A stretch of DNA of 64,000 nt, taken from the NCBI RefSeq assembly GCF_006542765.1, contig NZ_SKCD01000044.1, forward strand, positions 186,001-250,000, read 5' to 3'. The translations under genes were made by a program, and so were the position numbers. This DNA is from Paenibacillus luteus. Lineage in GTDB: Bacteria > Bacillota > Bacilli > Paenibacillales > Paenibacillaceae. A model generated the notes under the pieces. That model searched no databases and had not been told where the DNA came from. It was given only the letters and a program-made list of their open reading frames with translations. Numbering within the stretch: position 1 is the first letter of the stretch; each line of letters starts with the position of its first letter. This document shows, piece after piece, positions 62,400 through 64,000 of this stretch.

Positions 62400-62498
62400 C
62401 TATGAACCAAAATAGAGAGAATTAGAGAGTGGGTTCGGCTGCGTATGGTTTGCTTCGTGTTGCAGAAACACGTTTGCGGGATTGATTTTCCGCTCTAA

Positions 62499-63368
62499 TT
62501 AATCCTGATCAGCAGCCACTCGGGGCAGTGTTTCTATAAATGCATACAAAGCGCTGCTGACAAAGGAATCTCTTCGCGTAATAAAATTGGTCTTCATATG
62601 TTTGAGGGATACGGGAATGGGATGGGATCGAAGGGTTCCTTCTGCTTCTTGTTTAACCACGACGATTCTGGGCATTAACGAAATGCCTAACCCAGCCGAT
62701 ACGCCTCCAATAATCGCCTCTAATGTGCCGAATTCCATGATGGTCGGGTACGCGGTGCCGCTGGCTTGCAGCCATTTCTCCAATACTGCCCGGTAGGAAC
62801 AACCCATGCTGTACACAAGTATGGGTCTCGTCATTGCTTCCTCGATGCTGGATACAGAAGGATGCGAGATGATGACCAGCTCCTCGTTAAATACGGGAAA
62901 AGACTGCAGCTCCTGATGATCACATTCGCAGCCGATAAAAGCCCCGTCCAACTCGTATTGAAGCACCTTCTCCATCAAGGACTGCGAATGTCCCGTTGTT
63001 AAGGACAGGAGCACCTTCGGATGCTGGCCGTAATAGGAAGAAAGCAGAGTTGGCAAACGGACGGCTGCGGCTGTTTGAGTCGAGCCTATGGATAACGGGC
63101 CATTCGGTTCATCCGAGGAGGTTAAAGCCTGGGAGGCTTCTTCCAGGAGCCCGATAATTTTGTCGGCGTAGGTCAGGAGCGTTTTGCCGCTAGCAGATAG
63201 AGTCATGCCGCGGTTATGACGGAGAAATAATGACGTCCCCAGCTCTTGCTCAAGACCGCGAATTCTGGCTGTGACATTGGACTGAACATAACCAAGCTTC
63301 TGTGCAGCTTTGGTTATCGTGCCTTCGCGTGCAACCATTTGAAATATGCGCAAATCGGAGCTTTCCAT
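62499..63368 (-). CDS. LysR family transcriptional regulator
   Basis: 289 residues from ATG 63368, which has GGAGGC at the right distance; the longer frame from 63422 adds 18 poorly placed residues. N-terminal winged helix at about 3-60 (LRIFQMVAREGTITKAAQKLGYVQSNVTARIRGLEQELGTSLFLRHNRG), then the periplasmic-binding-like effector domain (about 88-285). It is divergent from an SDR gene, with several dyads between, the usual LysR layout. Confidence 0.92.
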   Translation of the reverse strand: MESSDLRIFQMVAREGTITKAAQKLGYVQSNVTARIRGLEQELGTSLFLRHNRGMTLSASGKTLLTYADKIIGLLEEASQALTSSDEPNGPLSIGSTQTAAAVRLPTLLSSYYGQHPKVLLSLTTGHSQSLMEKVLQYELDGAFIGCECDHQELQSFPVFNEELVIISHPSVSSIEEAMTRPILVYSMGCSYRAVLEKWLQASGTAYPTIMEFGTLEAIIGGVSAGLGISLMPRIVVVKQEAEGTLRSHPIPVSLKHMKTNFITRRDSFVSSALYAFIETLPRVAADQD

Positions 63369-63416
63369 TGTGATCAGCCTCCAGACAATAACAGGGGAAT
63401 AACGCTCCTGCTTTGA

Positions 63417-63456
63417 TATCATATTTTATGATACATAGTATCTTTAATGATCATTA
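63417..63456. promoter_or_regulatory. Cluster of three dyads in the LysR/SDR gap
   Basis: TATCATATTTTATGATA (63417-63433), GATAC-ATA-GTATC (63430-63442) and TAATGATCATTA (63445-63456) lie end to end about 50-110 bp before both start codons. This is what LysR recognition and activation sites look like. Confidence 0.6.
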
Positions 63457-63525
63457 TACATAACACCAGAGTCGGATTACAATAATGGCAGAAGGAAGTA
63501 AAGAAAACGAAAGGAGTGGAGTACG

Positions 63526-64000
63526 ATGGAATTTAATCATAAAACGGTGTTGGTTACTGGCGGAGGTACGGGGATAGGGCGTGCCGTTAGTATTGAGCTG
63601 GCGAGCATGGGAGCAAATGTAGCCGTAAATTATTCCCGTTCGAGAGAAGAGGCAGAGGAAACCGCAACGTTCATCCAGCGAACAGGCGGTAACGCGATAG
63701 CTATACAAGCGGATGTAGCTAAGGAGGTTGAGGTTCGAAAAATGGTTCAACATATCGCGGAACGTTTCGGTACCGTGGATATGCTAGTTAATAATGCAAG
63801 CATCACCCGACATATTCCACTTCATGATTTGGACAGCGTGACGGATGAATCGTGGGATGAGCTCTATAACGTGAATGTCAAAGGGATGTTTTATTGTGCC
63901 CGCGCCGTCAGTCCTTATATGAAAAAGAATAAAAAAGGAGTCATCGTGAACGTCGGCAGCGTGGCTGGTATAACCGGACTGGGCTCGTCGCTTCCGTATG
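63526..64000 (+). CDS. SDR family oxidoreductase (3' end outside window)
   Basis: Classical short-chain dehydrogenase, first 158 residues visible. Cofactor motif TGGGTGIGRAV at about 11-21; the downstream NNAS motif (LVNNAS); IVNVGSVAG gives the catalytic Ser; the sequence ends at LPY, which may be the start of the YxxxK site. AAGGAGTGGA precedes ATG 63526. NADP preference is suggested by NYSRSREEA after the second strand. It is divergent from the LysR gene and probably its target. Confidence 0.9.
   Translation, partial: MEFNHKTVLVTGGGTGIGRAVSIELASMGANVAVNYSRSREEAEETATFIQRTGGNAIAIQADVAKEVEVRKMVQHIAERFGTVDMLVNNASITRHIPLHDLDSVTDESWDELYNVNVKGMFYCARAVSPYMKKNKKGVIVNVGSVAGITGLGSSLPY

Overview
The window looks like chromosome of a Paenibacillus-type firmicute (family Paenibacillaceae). 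Signs are three-repeat SLH surface proteins, lipoprotein-dependent sugar ABC transporters without their own ATPase, each next to a large membrane AraC regulator, strong AGGAGG ribosome binding sites with frequent TTG/GTG starts, a Bce-type antibiotic-sensing module and MprF. This is inference from gene content; no rRNA or marker gene is present. No tRNA, CRISPR array, insertion sequence or prophage was seen.

Layout. 1-4.4 kb: a 5'-truncated M23 lipoprotein, a sensor-domain membrane protein, an orphan small ORF and a stalk-domain/Ig-like surface protein. 4.6-10.8 kb: a cobalamin riboswitch with its terminator, then five tightly packed genes: an SLH-anchored alpha/alpha-toroid protein, a membrane-anchored DUF4430 protein, and a complete ECF transporter (T, fused A-A', S). 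The toroid and DUF4430 folds are the two halves of vertebrate intrinsic factor/transcobalamin. This is therefore the best candidate for an undescribed system: a B12 clamp split over two proteins and feeding its own ECF importer. 11-23.3 kb: a nitroreductase behind twin palindromes, a chitin-type LPMO, a UbiD decarboxylase with a MarR regulator, an ECF sigma/membrane-protein pair, a molybdate locus (regulator, modA, modB, no modC), a YdcF protein and a TetR/MFS pair.

23.5-43.7 kb is a glycan-use island. Leftward run a solute-binding lipoprotein, two permeases, an AraC membrane sensor and a cytoplasmic beta-helix protein. Rightward run a GH2 enzyme, an unrecognised probable six-hairpin enzyme and two large secreted paralogous beta-helix proteins, one ending in SLH repeats and one in NPCBM-like/FnIII/PA14 modules. 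The logical flow is extracellular cutting, import of oligosaccharides, and finishing inside the cell. 50.4-58 kb is a second such unit (two permeases, binding protein, AraC sensor, GH2) read as one operon.

Between them lie an NmrA-like reductase and MarR regulator sharing a near-identical operator, and an AT-rich bceRSAB-like module (45.5-50.0 kb) bracketed by an imperfect 30-bp direct repeat. The right end carries a squalene/phytoene synthase-like gene, mprF, a small Cys-paired repeat protein, and a LysR/SDR divergent pair cut by the window edge.
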